From: Clostridia bacterium
GTDB lineage: Bacteria; Bacillota_A; Clostridia; Oscillospirales; CAG-272
Direction of reading: 5' to 3'
Length of the DNA stretch: 16,375 nt
Assembly (NCBI GenBank): GCA_017533545.1
Contig: JAFXHW010000185.1
Location: 1 to 16,375, forward strand
The translations under genes and the position numbers were made by a program. A model generated the notes under the pieces. The model worked only from the letters and a program-made list of their open reading frames with translations. It was not told where the DNA came from and ran no database searches. The stretch's first letter is position 1, and every line of letters starts with the position of its first letter. Shown piece by piece: positions 7,550-14,955 of this stretch.

Positions 7550-9228
7550 TAACCCTTGTAATGAACGTGGAGAAGCTCGTGAACCTTACCCTTGAGGAGA
7601 CCGTTGTAGAGGCTCATCATGAGCGGGTTCTCTTCGGAACGGCGGATAGAGGAGCTGCGGTCAGCATTGTAAAGACCTGCTGCACGCTTCTTCTTGTCGT
7701 CTGCCGATACGAAGGGCTGACCAGCGCCGCATACGCAGCCGCCGGGACAAGCCATGATCTCAACGAGGTCGAAGTGCTCGCCGGCCTTGATGCGCTGGAT
7801 GATAGTCTCAGCGTTGTTAAGTCCGCTTGCAACTGCGATGTGGAGAGTAACGTCGCCGTAGGGGATATCGAATTCGCGGATGCCTTCGCTGGAACGAACA
7901 CCAACGGTAGACATTGCGAGAAGTCCTGCGCGGCTCTTATCGGAGGATACACGGCGCAATACTGCCTCGGTAACACCACCGGTGGTACCGAAGATAACGC
8001 CTGCACCGGAAATAGTTCCGAAGGGCATATCAACTGCTTCGGGCTCGAGCTCGTCAAAGATTACGCCCGATTCCTTGATCATGCGGATAAGCTCCTGAGT
8101 GGTGATAACGGCATCAACGTTGGGGATGTCGTCCATCTTGAACTCGTCGCGTGCAGCCTCAAACTTCTTAGCGGTACAAGGCATAACTGCAACGTGGAAG
8201 AGCTTGCGGGAAGCCTTCTTTGCCTGATCCTTGAGGATGGCGGCAAACATGGACATAGGAGAACGGCAGGTAGAAACATTGGGGAGAAGCTCGGGATATT
8301 TCTTTTCAACGTATCTTACCCATGCAGGGCAGCAGGAGGTGAAGAGCGGGATATTCTCGCCCTTTTCGATGCGGGAGATGAATTCCTCGGTTTCTTCGAG
8401 AACTGTAAGGTCTGCACCTACGGTTGTGTCATAAACTTCGTCAAAGCCTACGCGGCGGAGAGCTGCAACGATCTTGCCCATTGCGTTTTCGCCGTCTTTG
8501 AGCTTGAGTTCCTTACCGATCGCAACGCGAACTGCGGGAGCGATCTGAACGGAAACCTTATATTCTGCATTGTCGAGTGCCTTCCATACCTTTGCGGTAT
8601 CGTTGCGAACGATGAGCGCGCCGGTGGGACATACTGCTGCACACTGGCCGCAGCCAACGCAGGGAGAGTCTGCTATCGGAATATCGAATGCGGTGCTGAT
8701 GGTCATCTTGGAACCGCGGTGCGAGAAGTCGATAGCGCCGACGTTCTGGATCTCGTTACATACACGTACGCAGTCGCCGCAGAGAATGCACTTTGCGCTG
8801 TCGCGGGTGATGCAGAGAGAGGATTCGTCGAGCTTGGGCTCGGGATTGGTGTTGGGGAATCTGACGCCGTCGATGTGGAAGCGGTCAGCGAGATCCTGGA
8901 GTTTGCACTTGCCGTTGTTGTCACAGGTTGTGCAGTCGCGGCAGTGGTTAGCCAAGAGGAGCTCGAGGATCATCTTGCGGTACTTGCGAAGACGCTCGGT
9001 ATTGGTCTTTATCGACATACCGGGACGGGGAGGAGTGGAGCAGGCAGCGTCGAGCATGCCTCTCTCATTCTCAACCATACACATACGGCAAGCGCCGTAT
9101 ACAGAGAGCTCAGAGTGGTAGCAGAAGGTAGGCATCTTGATGCCGGCCTTGCGGATAAGCTCAAGCAGATTTTTTTCGTTTTCGATCTCGACGGGCATAC
9201 CGTCAATAATTACAAATTCGCCTTTCAT
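7549..9228 (-). CDS. hydA: Catalytic [FeFe]-hydrogenase subunit HydA, group A
   Basis: Predicted 559-residue catalytic subunit for reversible 2H+ + 2e- to H2. The domain order matches Clostridium pasteurianum CpI. A plant-type [2Fe-2S] domain has C36, C47, C50 and C63. A His-ligated [4Fe-4S] site has H95, C99, C102 and C108. Two ferredoxin clusters use C147/150/153/157 and C190/193/196/200. The H-domain has L1 T-S-C-C-P-A-W (C299, C300), L2 M-P-C-T-A-K-K-F-E (C351) and L3 with C494 and C498. The proton-path residues C299, E279, S319, E282 and R286 are all present at CpI numbering. L3 is unusual: C-V-C-G-A-G-Q-P replaces the common C-x-x-G-G-G-x-P and adds Cys500. The C-terminal [2Fe-2S] extension of longer bifurcating HydA proteins is absent. 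The ATG at 9228 has GGAGGG 7 bases upstream and starts 2 bases after the HydB stop. With HydB and HydC it should form a cytoplasmic NAD- and ferredoxin-linked complex. Maturation needs HydEFG, not seen here. Confidence 0.97.
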   Translation of the reverse strand: MKGEFVIIDGMPVEIENEKNLLELIRKAGIKMPTFCYHSELSVYGACRMCMVENERGMLDAACSTPPRPGMSIKTNTERLRKYRKMILELLLANHCRDCTTCDNNGKCKLQDLADRFHIDGVRFPNTNPEPKLDESSLCITRDSAKCILCGDCVRVCNEIQNVGAIDFSHRGSKMTISTAFDIPIADSPCVGCGQCAAVCPTGALIVRNDTAKVWKALDNAEYKVSVQIAPAVRVAIGKELKLKDGENAMGKIVAALRRVGFDEVYDTTVGADLTVLEETEEFISRIEKGENIPLFTSCCPAWVRYVEKKYPELLPNVSTCRSPMSMFAAILKDQAKKASRKLFHVAVMPCTAKKFEAARDEFKMDDIPNVDAVITTQELIRMIKESGVIFDELEPEAVDMPFGTISGAGVIFGTTGGVTEAVLRRVSSDKSRAGLLAMSTVGVRSSEGIREFDIPYGDVTLHIAVASGLNNAETIIQRIKAGEHFDLVEIMACPGGCVCGAGQPFVSADDKKKRAAGLYNADRSSSIRRSEENPLMMSLYNGLLKGKVHELLHVHYKG

Positions 9229-9230
9229 TA

Positions 9231-11102
9231 TCAGCCCTCCGTAATTGCGTGGAACGGGCAAGTGCCAACGCACGCGCCACATTTAATACACTTGGATTGG
9301 TCAATGGTAAACGGTTCTTTGATCTTACCGGAAATTGCGTTAACGGGACATGCCTTGGAGCACTTGGAGCAGCCCTTGCAGAGTTCGGGAACGATCTGGA
9401 TCTTCTTCAGCTTGGAGCAGTTGCCGGTGGGGCAGGTGCCCTTGATGTGAGCTTCATACTCGTCACGGAAGTACTTGATAGTGGAACGAACGGGGTTGGG
9501 AGCGGTCTTTCCAAGTCCGCAGAGAGCGGTGGAAATGATCATATCGGAAAGCTCTTCGAGAGTTTCGATGTCGCCTTCCTTACCCTTGCCGGCAACGATG
9601 TTTTCAAGGATCTCAAGCATGCGCTTGGTACCTTCGCGGCAGGGTACGCACTTACCGCAGGATTCGTTCTGAGTGAAGTTCATGAAGAAGCGTGCAACTT
9701 CAACCATGCAGGTGTGCTCGTCCATAACAACAAGTCCACCGGAACCGATGATTGCGCCAACGGTCTTGAGCGAGTCAAAGTCGAGGGGCAGGTCGAGATG
9801 TTCGCGAGTGAGACATCCGCCGGAAGGACCACCGATCTGAACGGCCTTGAATTCAGCGCCGCCGCGGCAGCCGCCGCCGATATCATAAATGATCTCGCGG
9901 AGGGGAGTTCCCATAGGAACTTCGATAAGACCTGTGTTTTCGATATTACCGGTAAGAGCAAATGCCTTGGTACCGGAGTTGTTTTCGCTGCCGAAAGACT
10001 TGAACCAGTCAGCACCGCGATTGATGATGTGAGCTACGTTAGCGTAGGTTTCAACGTTATTGGGAACGGTGGGGCATCCGAACAGACCCTTGATAACGGT
10101 CAGCGGAGGACGTACACGGGGGAAGCCGCGCTCGCCTTCGATGGAAGCGATAAGAGCGGTTTCTTCGCCGCAAACGAATGCGCCTGCACCGCGATTGATG
10201 TGTACGCGGAAATTAAAGCCGGTGCCGAGAATGTTGTCGCCGAGAAGTCCGAGCTCTTCAGCCTGAGCGATAGCATTCTTCAGACGTGCAACTGCCATGG
10301 GGTACTCTGCACGAACGTAGATGTAGCCGTCTTCGGCGCCAACTGCGTAACCTGCAATGAGCATACCCTCGAGAACGCGGTGGGGGTCACCTTCCATGAT
10401 GGAACGGTCCATGAACGCTCCGGGGTCGCCCTCGTCACCGTTGCAGAGGATGTATTTGTGATCTGCGGGAGTCTTGCGAACGGTTTCCCACTTGATACCT
10501 GCGGGGAAGCCTGCGCCGCCGCGTCCGCGGAGACCGGAATCCTTGATGGTCTTGACGATCTCGTCGCCGTCAAGCTCGAACATGCACTTAACAAGTGCGC
10601 CGTAACCGCCTACTGCGATGTACTCGGCAATGGAGTCTGCGTCGATGTGTCCGCAGTGCTCAAGAACAACACGGGTCTGCTTTTTGTAGAAGGGGATCTC
10701 CTCCTGCTTTGCGTAAACCTGACCGTTCTTCTGATAAGCAAGTCTTTCGATAAGCTCGCCCTTAACGAGAGTCTTTTCTACGATCTCTTCGCAGTCCTCG
10801 AGCTTAACCTTGGTATAAAGCCAGCCCTGAGGCTCGATGCGAAGAAGGGGACCCATTTCGCAAAAGCCGTGGCAGCCGCTCTTCTTCATACCGATGGAAT
10901 CGTCGTGGGGATCCTTTTCGAGCTTTACCGAGCAGGGAATATTCTTTTCGTTGAGAAGCTCAACGAGACGGTCGTAAATTACGAGAGAACCGCCTGCGAT
11001 ACAACCGGTACCTGCACATACAAGTACTTTCTTTACCTGTTTTTCGCGGGCATTCTCAACAACACTCTTATAATTCTCAAAATCAATTCTTGTCTTAAGC
11101 AT
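9231..11102 (-). CDS. hydB: HydB, NuoF-like FMN/NADH subunit of bifurcating hydrogenase
   Basis: Predicted 623-residue subunit that exchanges electrons with NAD(H) through FMN. Residues 1-115 form a thioredoxin-like [2Fe-2S] domain (C29, C34, C77, C81). Residues about 140-545 are NuoF-like, with the G-R-G-G-A-G-F-P nucleotide/FMN loop at 193-200 and N-G-D-E-G-D-P-G-A-F after it. A [4Fe-4S] site uses C482, C485, C488 and C528. C557 and C562 form a conserved-looking C-P-T-G-N-C pair before the tail. Two ferredoxin [4Fe-4S] clusters close the protein (C575/578/581/585 and C605/608/611/615). This three-part layout is that of HydB from electron-bifurcating hydrogenases and differs from plain respiratory NuoF. 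The ATG at 11102 has AAGGAGG 9 bases upstream and overlaps the HydC end by 8 bases. It works with HydA and HydC in one complex. That the complex bifurcates, rather than being simply NADH-dependent, follows from the family and is not visible in the sequence. Confidence 0.96.
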   Translation of the reverse strand: MLKTRIDFENYKSVVENAREKQVKKVLVCAGTGCIAGGSLVIYDRLVELLNEKNIPCSVKLEKDPHDDSIGMKKSGCHGFCEMGPLLRIEPQGWLYTKVKLEDCEEIVEKTLVKGELIERLAYQKNGQVYAKQEEIPFYKKQTRVVLEHCGHIDADSIAEYIAVGGYGALVKCMFELDGDEIVKTIKDSGLRGRGGAGFPAGIKWETVRKTPADHKYILCNGDEGDPGAFMDRSIMEGDPHRVLEGMLIAGYAVGAEDGYIYVRAEYPMAVARLKNAIAQAEELGLLGDNILGTGFNFRVHINRGAGAFVCGEETALIASIEGERGFPRVRPPLTVIKGLFGCPTVPNNVETYANVAHIINRGADWFKSFGSENNSGTKAFALTGNIENTGLIEVPMGTPLREIIYDIGGGCRGGAEFKAVQIGGPSGGCLTREHLDLPLDFDSLKTVGAIIGSGGLVVMDEHTCMVEVARFFMNFTQNESCGKCVPCREGTKRMLEILENIVAGKGKEGDIETLEELSDMIISTALCGLGKTAPNPVRSTIKYFRDEYEAHIKGTCPTGNCSKLKKIQIVPELCKGCSKCSKACPVNAISGKIKEPFTIDQSKCIKCGACVGTCPFHAITEG

Positions 11103-11580
11103 TGTTGGCTTCCTCCTTCAACTCTTTGAGCAGTTCAGATGCCTTATCGGGGGTCATTGCGGGGTAAACCTTGTCGTTAACGGTAATAACGGGTGCAAGA
11201 CCGCAAGCGCCGAGGCAGGATACTGTTTCAACAGTGAACAAAAGGTCATCTGTTGTCTTCTTGGATTCGCTGAGGCCGAGATCGGCACGCATACGCTCAA
11301 GAATCGGAATGGAACGTCTGACGTGGCAGGCTGTTCCGTCGCATACGCGGATTACGTATTTTCCCTTAGGCTCGAGAGAGAAGTTCTCGTAGAACGTAGC
11401 AACGCTGTAAGCCTTTGCTTCGCTGATGCCAAGCTTTTCGGAAATGTAGGGGAACACTTCGCGAGGCAAGTAGTTGTAGTGCTCCTGGATCTCCTGAAGG
11501 ATGGCGATAATAGCCTTAGGGCTGCTTTCATGTGCGATGACGATCTTCTCCACCGCGGAAAAATCAAATTTGTTTTCCAT
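11095..11580 (-). CDS. hydC: HydC, NuoE-like [2Fe-2S] subunit
   Basis: Predicted 161-residue subunit of the NuoE/24-kDa family. An N-terminal helical part (about 1-65, with L-P-R-E-V and Y-S-V-A-T-F-Y) precedes the thioredoxin-like [2Fe-2S] domain, whose ligands are C80, C85, C122 and C126. Length and motif order are normal for HydC. The N-terminal helices normally pack against the NuoF-like subunit, here HydB, whose gene follows with an 8-base overlap. The ATG at 11580 has a GGGAG sequence somewhat far upstream (about 13 bases). No better start exists, because the reading frame begins only 24 bases after the phosphatase gene stop. It is an electron-transfer subunit of the cytoplasmic HydABC complex. 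Confidence 0.95.
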   Translation of the reverse strand: MENKFDFSAVEKIVIAHESSPKAIIAILQEIQEHYNYLPREVFPYISEKLGISEAKAYSVATFYENFSLEPKGKYVIRVCDGTACHVRRSIPILERMRADLGLSESKKTTDDLLFTVETVSCLGACGLAPVITVNDKVYPAMTPDKASELLKELKEEANNA

Positions 11581-11604
11581 TTTTCTTTTTTCGCTCCCTT
11601 TGCT

Positions 11605-12786
11605 TTAAAAATAACTGACTTTGATTTTTTTGCCCATCTTTTTCAGACAGTCGGTAAGCTCTTCAACGAGCTTCATCTTGATGTTGAAGTTGATAGGCAG
11701 GTTCGGGTTCTGATGCGCGGGATTTATTGCGCGTCCGACAAAGAAATTGATGTCGGTCGCTTCCTCGAAAAGCATTCGGGCGATTCTTGATGCGCCGTCC
11801 TGCCTCTGACTCCATACTCCGTAAGAGCTGTTGTCCTCGAGGTAGTTTTTCGCGTAATCGAGAACTCGGTTGACCGTTATTACGCCTTCGGTCACAAGGT
11901 CGACTCCTTCGATCTCCGCCGTCGGCGGTATCTCCGGATCGAGATAGAGAACGCTGGTCTTGATCGGCTTTTTAAGATAATCTGCCGCTATGCCCGAGGT
12001 CGTGCCTCCGCAGACGATGTGCTTGCCTTCCTTCGAGAAGAAAAGCGCCATCATACGGTTGCAGTCATCGCGGTTGTAGGGCGGTCCCAAAAGGAGGTTG
12101 ACCGATGTTCTCTCTCTGATTCGTACGCAGCACACCGTTGCGTCATCGCCCGGCTTGCCGTCATACAAACGCTTGGTCTCATCGAGCATGATGCTCGCGA
12201 GTGTTTTAGCGGTAAAGCCGACGCCGCAGAAGGGCGCCATAAATTCGCCGATATCGTCTCGCTTCCAACCGAAATTGTAAACTCCGCCGATACCTGCGTG
12301 TTCAACACCGTCGCTCATGAGGAAGAATATATCGTCCTGCTCGATGACGATGTCGGACAGCTTTATCTGCTTGCCGCCAATGGTTCGTGTTTCACACGGA
12401 AATTCGGTCATTTTACCGTTCCGCATGAGTATAACTCCGGGGTTGTCATATTGGATAATATAGACATGCCCGTTGTTGACAATGTGAAATATGGTGAAGG
12501 TGGAATATGCCACGCCGCGAATCGAGCAGACCGGAAGGGTCTGTGCTATCGTTTCAACGGCATCCTCGAGTTTGAGTCCCGATGCGACCATCGTGGAGAT
12601 GATCTTCGAGGTCAAAATCGAAAGTATATTCGCCTTTACACCGCTTCCCAAGCCGTCGGCCAAAACGACTACCGTTGACTTGCCGTCGGCATCATCAACG
12701 ATCTCGACATGGTCGCCGCAAAGCTGCTCACCGGCATGATTCAAACTGAGATAACCGATGTCAGCACACAGGTTATTCGTCTTCAT
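11605..12786 (-). CDS. SpoIIE/PP2C-type serine/threonine phosphatase
   Basis: Predicted 393-residue cytoplasmic protein. Residues 1-225 match the SpoIIE (PP2C-like) phosphatase domain. Metal-binding acidic motifs are A-D-G-L-G-S-G (D44), M-S-D-G-V (D159) and G-D-D-A-T (D214, D215), so it should be active with Mn2+ or Mg2+. Residues about 230-393 form a further domain I do not recognise, containing L-G-P-P-Y-N-R-D-D, V-C-G-G-T-T-S-G, and R-A-I-N-P-A-H-Q-N-P. There is no transmembrane segment. The ATG at 12786 overlaps the HydS-like gene by 14 bases with AAGGAG about 10 bases upstream. Phosphatases of this type are known neighbours of sensory [FeFe] hydrogenases. By inference, HydS controls it and it dephosphorylates a regulator or the hydrogenase itself. 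No SpoIIAA/RsbV-like substrate or matching kinase is in the window. Confidence 0.9.
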   Translation of the reverse strand: MKTNNLCADIGYLSLNHAGEQLCGDHVEIVDDADGKSTVVVLADGLGSGVKANILSILTSKIISTMVASGLKLEDAVETIAQTLPVCSIRGVAYSTFTIFHIVNNGHVYIIQYDNPGVILMRNGKMTEFPCETRTIGGKQIKLSDIVIEQDDIFFLMSDGVEHAGIGGVYNFGWKRDDIGEFMAPFCGVGFTAKTLASIMLDETKRLYDGKPGDDATVCCVRIRERTSVNLLLGPPYNRDDCNRMMALFFSKEGKHIVCGGTTSGIAADYLKKPIKTSVLYLDPEIPPTAEIEGVDLVTEGVITVNRVLDYAKNYLEDNSSYGVWSQRQDGASRIARMLFEEATDINFFVGRAINPAHQNPNLPINFNIKMKLVEELTDCLKKMGKKIKVSYF

Positions 12787-14452
12787 GATCGATGGTCTCC
12801 TTGAGCTTGGTTAAGGCGATCTTGGTTTCGGCGGCTGTTTCGCCGAGCAGCGAGGCAATCTCCTGGACTATCCTCATCTGACGGTCTACAACCTGATCTG
12901 CAACCTCGATCGTCTTGCGTCCGAACTGCTCCTTCTTCTGACGCTCTTCCTCGGCCTCGGTAACGTCACGGATAAGTCCCACAAGAATATGCGACATCTT
13001 GTCATGAACGATGGTCATTTCAAGATAACGCTGATATTCGGGATAGTAGTCCTTTTCGTTTCTTACCGAACGTCCGTTGTATACAACGTCCAAGAAGGGC
13101 TTGGGATCGAATATTCTTACGAGCTGTTCGCCCTGAATATCCGACAGGTTTCGGATGTTCAACATTTTCAGCGCAGCGGTATTCATCTGCTGAATCTCGA
13201 ATTCCTCGTTGATCACGATAATACCGTTGGGCGTGTTGTTAAGAATGGTGTCGGAGAAGCGCTCGGTCTTGTCCATGAGGTAGGGCAGACACATTGTGAT
13301 GTCCGCCTTGCCCTGCAAAACGGCGATCGCCTTCTCTCGGCAGGAGTTGTATCCGCAAGTGCCGCAGTTGAGCTCGTCTGCATGGGTGTTTTTGCCCATC
13401 TTGCGCAAAGTTGCTGTAATATCAGCTTCAAGAGGCATCTCGCGGTGAACGCCGATGTACTCCTGAACGTGATCAAGTTCTCCGTCACTTACTTCATCTA
13501 CGGCGAAATCCTTTTTGCCTGCATACTTCACTATCGATTGATAGTGCCGTACGGGCGCGTTTTTGTATTTCGCCATTATAGGTCCGTCAATGCAACTTCC
13601 GGGGCAGGACGACATCTCGATAAAGCATTTATGAAGCTGCCCGTTCTCGATATCGTGTATTGCCTCGATGCAATTGTCGGTACCGGAAATCGAAAGGAAG
13701 GTGTAATCATCCAGCCCTTCGAGGTCCATCGTTTTAAGAATTCCGCCGTCTGTGGGGAAAAGTCTGGCGCGGCTCTCTTCGGCCGAGTCCATGATCTGCT
13801 CGGGAATGATGTTGTTTTCCTCGAACATCTCTTCAAGCTCTTCAAAGGTCAGCACCGCATCAACGCTGCACTCCCTCGCCTCCTCTTTTTTGGAAAGGCA
13901 GGGACCGATGAATACCGTCTTGGCATCGGGATGACGCTTTTTGATGTCCTGACTGTGAGCGCCCATGGGCGAAAGTACGGGGGAAAGATAAGGGATAAGC
14001 TTGGGGTAATACTTGCGGATAAGCAAGTTTACCGAAGGACAGCAGCTCGAAATAAGCACATCGTAATCGCCCGAGCGAAGCTGCTTTTCATATTCCCTTT
14101 TGACCATTGTGGCGCCGATCGCCGTTTCCTCGGCATCGGCAAATCCCAATTTCTTGATAGCCTGTCTTAATGCATCGAATCCCGTTCCCTCAAAATAGGC
14201 TGCAAAGGAGGGGGCAACGCTGGCATATACCGGCGAGCCTTCTTTCAAAAGCACATCGACGATTTCGGTTTCGTCAACGATCTGCTTTGCGTCCTGAGGG
14301 CAGACGACGACGCAGTGGCCGCAGAGAATACACTCGTCTGCGATGATGTGCGCCTGTCCGGCCGAAAAACGTATGGATTTTACGGGACAGTGTCTGATAC
14401 ATTTATAGCAGTTTTTGCAGTTTGTCTTTTTGAATCTCAGAAATTCCTGCAT
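12773..14452 (-). CDS. hydS: Sensory [FeFe]-hydrogenase-like protein with PAS domain (HydS-like, group C)
   Basis: Predicted 559-residue sensor. Two [4Fe-4S] ferredoxin clusters come first (C12/15/18/22 and C41/44/47/51). The H-domain follows with altered signatures: L1 S-S-C-C-P-S (C137, C138), L2 G-P-C-L-S-K-K-E-E (C185), and L3 E-M-S-S-C-P-G-S-C-I-D-G-P (C283, C287). All four predicted H-cluster cysteines remain. The Met of L2, the Gly of C-x-x-G-C and the G-G-G of L3 are replaced, as is usual in sensory group C enzymes. An extra [4Fe-4S] motif (C363, C366, C371, C388) leads into a PAS domain at about 400-500 and a terminal helix. The plant-type [2Fe-2S] and His-cluster domains of HydA are missing. 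The ATG at 14452 has GGGAGG 8 bases upstream. By context it should sense H2 or redox state and pass the signal to the overlapping phosphatase. Very slow or no H2 turnover is expected but not tested here. Confidence 0.92.
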   Translation of the reverse strand: MQEFLRFKKTNCKNCYKCIRHCPVKSIRFSAGQAHIIADECILCGHCVVVCPQDAKQIVDETEIVDVLLKEGSPVYASVAPSFAAYFEGTGFDALRQAIKKLGFADAEETAIGATMVKREYEKQLRSGDYDVLISSCCPSVNLLIRKYYPKLIPYLSPVLSPMGAHSQDIKKRHPDAKTVFIGPCLSKKEEARECSVDAVLTFEELEEMFEENNIIPEQIMDSAEESRARLFPTDGGILKTMDLEGLDDYTFLSISGTDNCIEAIHDIENGQLHKCFIEMSSCPGSCIDGPIMAKYKNAPVRHYQSIVKYAGKKDFAVDEVSDGELDHVQEYIGVHREMPLEADITATLRKMGKNTHADELNCGTCGYNSCREKAIAVLQGKADITMCLPYLMDKTERFSDTILNNTPNGIIVINEEFEIQQMNTAALKMLNIRNLSDIQGEQLVRIFDPKPFLDVVYNGRSVRNEKDYYPEYQRYLEMTIVHDKMSHILVGLIRDVTEAEEERQKKEQFGRKTIEVADQVVDRQMRIVQEIASLLGETAAETKIALTKLKETIDHEDE

Positions 14453-14466
14453 ACTCGCATCCTCCC

Positions 14467-14712
14467 TTACTTGTTAAGTCGAGGAAGAATCTCGGTTTCA
14501 AAGAAACTGTCGACCGATTCGGGAGCGACCGAAAACACCGTTCCGTCGACGGTAACATTTACTCCGACCTGGCACATACCAAGACAAAATGTGCCTTCGA
14601 GCTCAACCTCATCTTTGAGGTTGTTAACGTTTATGAGGTACTGCAATCTTTCAACAACCCGGCGAGACCCCTTCAAATGACAGGAGCTGCCCAAACAAAT
14701 AGTGACCGTCAT
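14467..14712 (-). CDS. Thioredoxin-like [2Fe-2S] ferredoxin, first gene of hydrogenase operon
   Basis: Predicted 81-residue protein with the family's four cysteines: C-x4-C (C-L-G-S-S-C-H-L-K-G) near residue 6 and C-x3-C (T-F-C-L-G-M-C) near residue 43. It is the paralog of the protein encoded at 7286-7549, sharing G-S-x-C-H-x-K-G, V-V-x3-Q, V-E-L and T-F-C. The ATG at 14712 has AAAGGAAGG about 9 bases upstream, and the HydS gene follows after 14 bases. As the partner of the sensory protein it may be its electron donor or acceptor, which is inference from gene order. It is the first gene of the operon, so its start defines the end of a leader of roughly 140 bases. Confidence 0.88.
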   Translation of the reverse strand: MTVTICLGSSCHLKGSRRVVERLQYLINVNNLKDEVELEGTFCLGMCQVGVNVTVDGTVFSVAPESVDSFFETEILPRLNK

Positions 14713-14750
14713 AGTGACCGACCTTCCTTTGCGTAAGTTTATTTACTATA

Positions 14751-14770
14751 CCGAATGACGCTTCATCCGG
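14751..14770 (-). promoter_or_regulatory. Hairpin in the hydrogenase operon leader
   Basis: On the minus strand the arms CCGGATGA and TCATTCGG pair over 8 bp with one G-U wobble around the loop AGCG. The hairpin ends 38 bases before the start codon and 20 or more before the RBS. It has no T-run, so it is not a terminator. It could stabilise the mRNA or affect translation. I do not recognise a riboswitch class. Confidence 0.35.
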
Positions 14771-14861
14771 AAACAAGTCGTCTTTTTAGTTGTCGCTATT
14801 TGTGTTTGTATAAAGCTGCCTATGCCTTTACTCAGTTGGTTAAGACATTGTTATCTTTAAT

Positions 14862-14891
14862 ATTATACACAAGTCGAGCGACAAAGTCCAA
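14862..14891 (-). promoter_or_regulatory. Probable sigma-A promoter of the hydrogenase operon
   Basis: On the minus strand, -35 TTGGAC (14886-14891) and a perfect -10 TATAAT (14862-14867) are separated by 18 bases. Transcription would start near 14855, giving a leader of about 143 bases before the first gene. The spacer contains TTGTCGCT and CGACTTGT, both of which recur (one inverted, one direct) at 14773-14797 in the leader. Confidence 0.6.
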
Positions 14892-14903
14892 TACAAGCCG
14901 TGC

Positions 14904-14921
14904 ATATCGATATATAGATAT
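14904..14921. promoter_or_regulatory. Palindrome upstream of the hydrogenase promoter
   Basis: ATATC (14904-14908) and GATAT (14917-14921) are inverted repeats with an 8-base A/T spacer, centred about 58 bases upstream of the predicted transcription start. Activators such as LysR-type proteins often bind near this distance, and a LysR-type gene lies next door. The site is AT-rich and short, so chance is a serious alternative. I find no clean T-N11-A box in the same register. Confidence 0.25.
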
Positions 14922-14925
14922 CAAT

Positions 14926-14955
14926 ATAAAAGAATCGCCCGCCCTTTCGGGCAAT
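14926..14955 (-). terminator. Terminator between lysR-type gene and hydrogenase promoter
   Basis: On the minus strand ATTGCCCG (14955-14948) and CGGGCGAT (14941-14934) form an 8-bp stem with one T-G pair and a six-base loop. TCTTTTAT follows. It lies just upstream of the hydrogenase promoter. It would end either the LysR-type transcript, with a long 3' untranslated part of about 190 bases, or a separate small RNA. Confidence 0.65.

Noticed and set aside
7561..11129. Two very long plus-strand open frames (over 600 codons each) opposite hydA and hydB.
   Set aside because: They mirror highly conserved hydrogenase genes, their translations show no domain, and they lack suitable RBSs. They arise from the codon use of the real genes.
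7549..14452. HydA and the HydS-like protein have the same length (559 residues).
   Set aside because: Their domain orders differ (N-terminal [2Fe-2S] and His-cluster domains versus a C-terminal PAS domain), so equal length is coincidence and not recent duplication.
14713..14860. Hydrogenase operon leader considered as a riboswitch.
   Set aside because: Only one short hairpin is visible and no conserved core of a known riboswitch class could be matched.
14848..14865. Possible Rex (NADH-sensing repressor) site, TTGTTATCTTTAATATTA, near the hydrogenase start point.
   Set aside because: Only the left half (TTGTTA) fits the TTGTTAA-N4-TTAACAA consensus and the right half does not. Rex control is plausible biologically but unsupported here.
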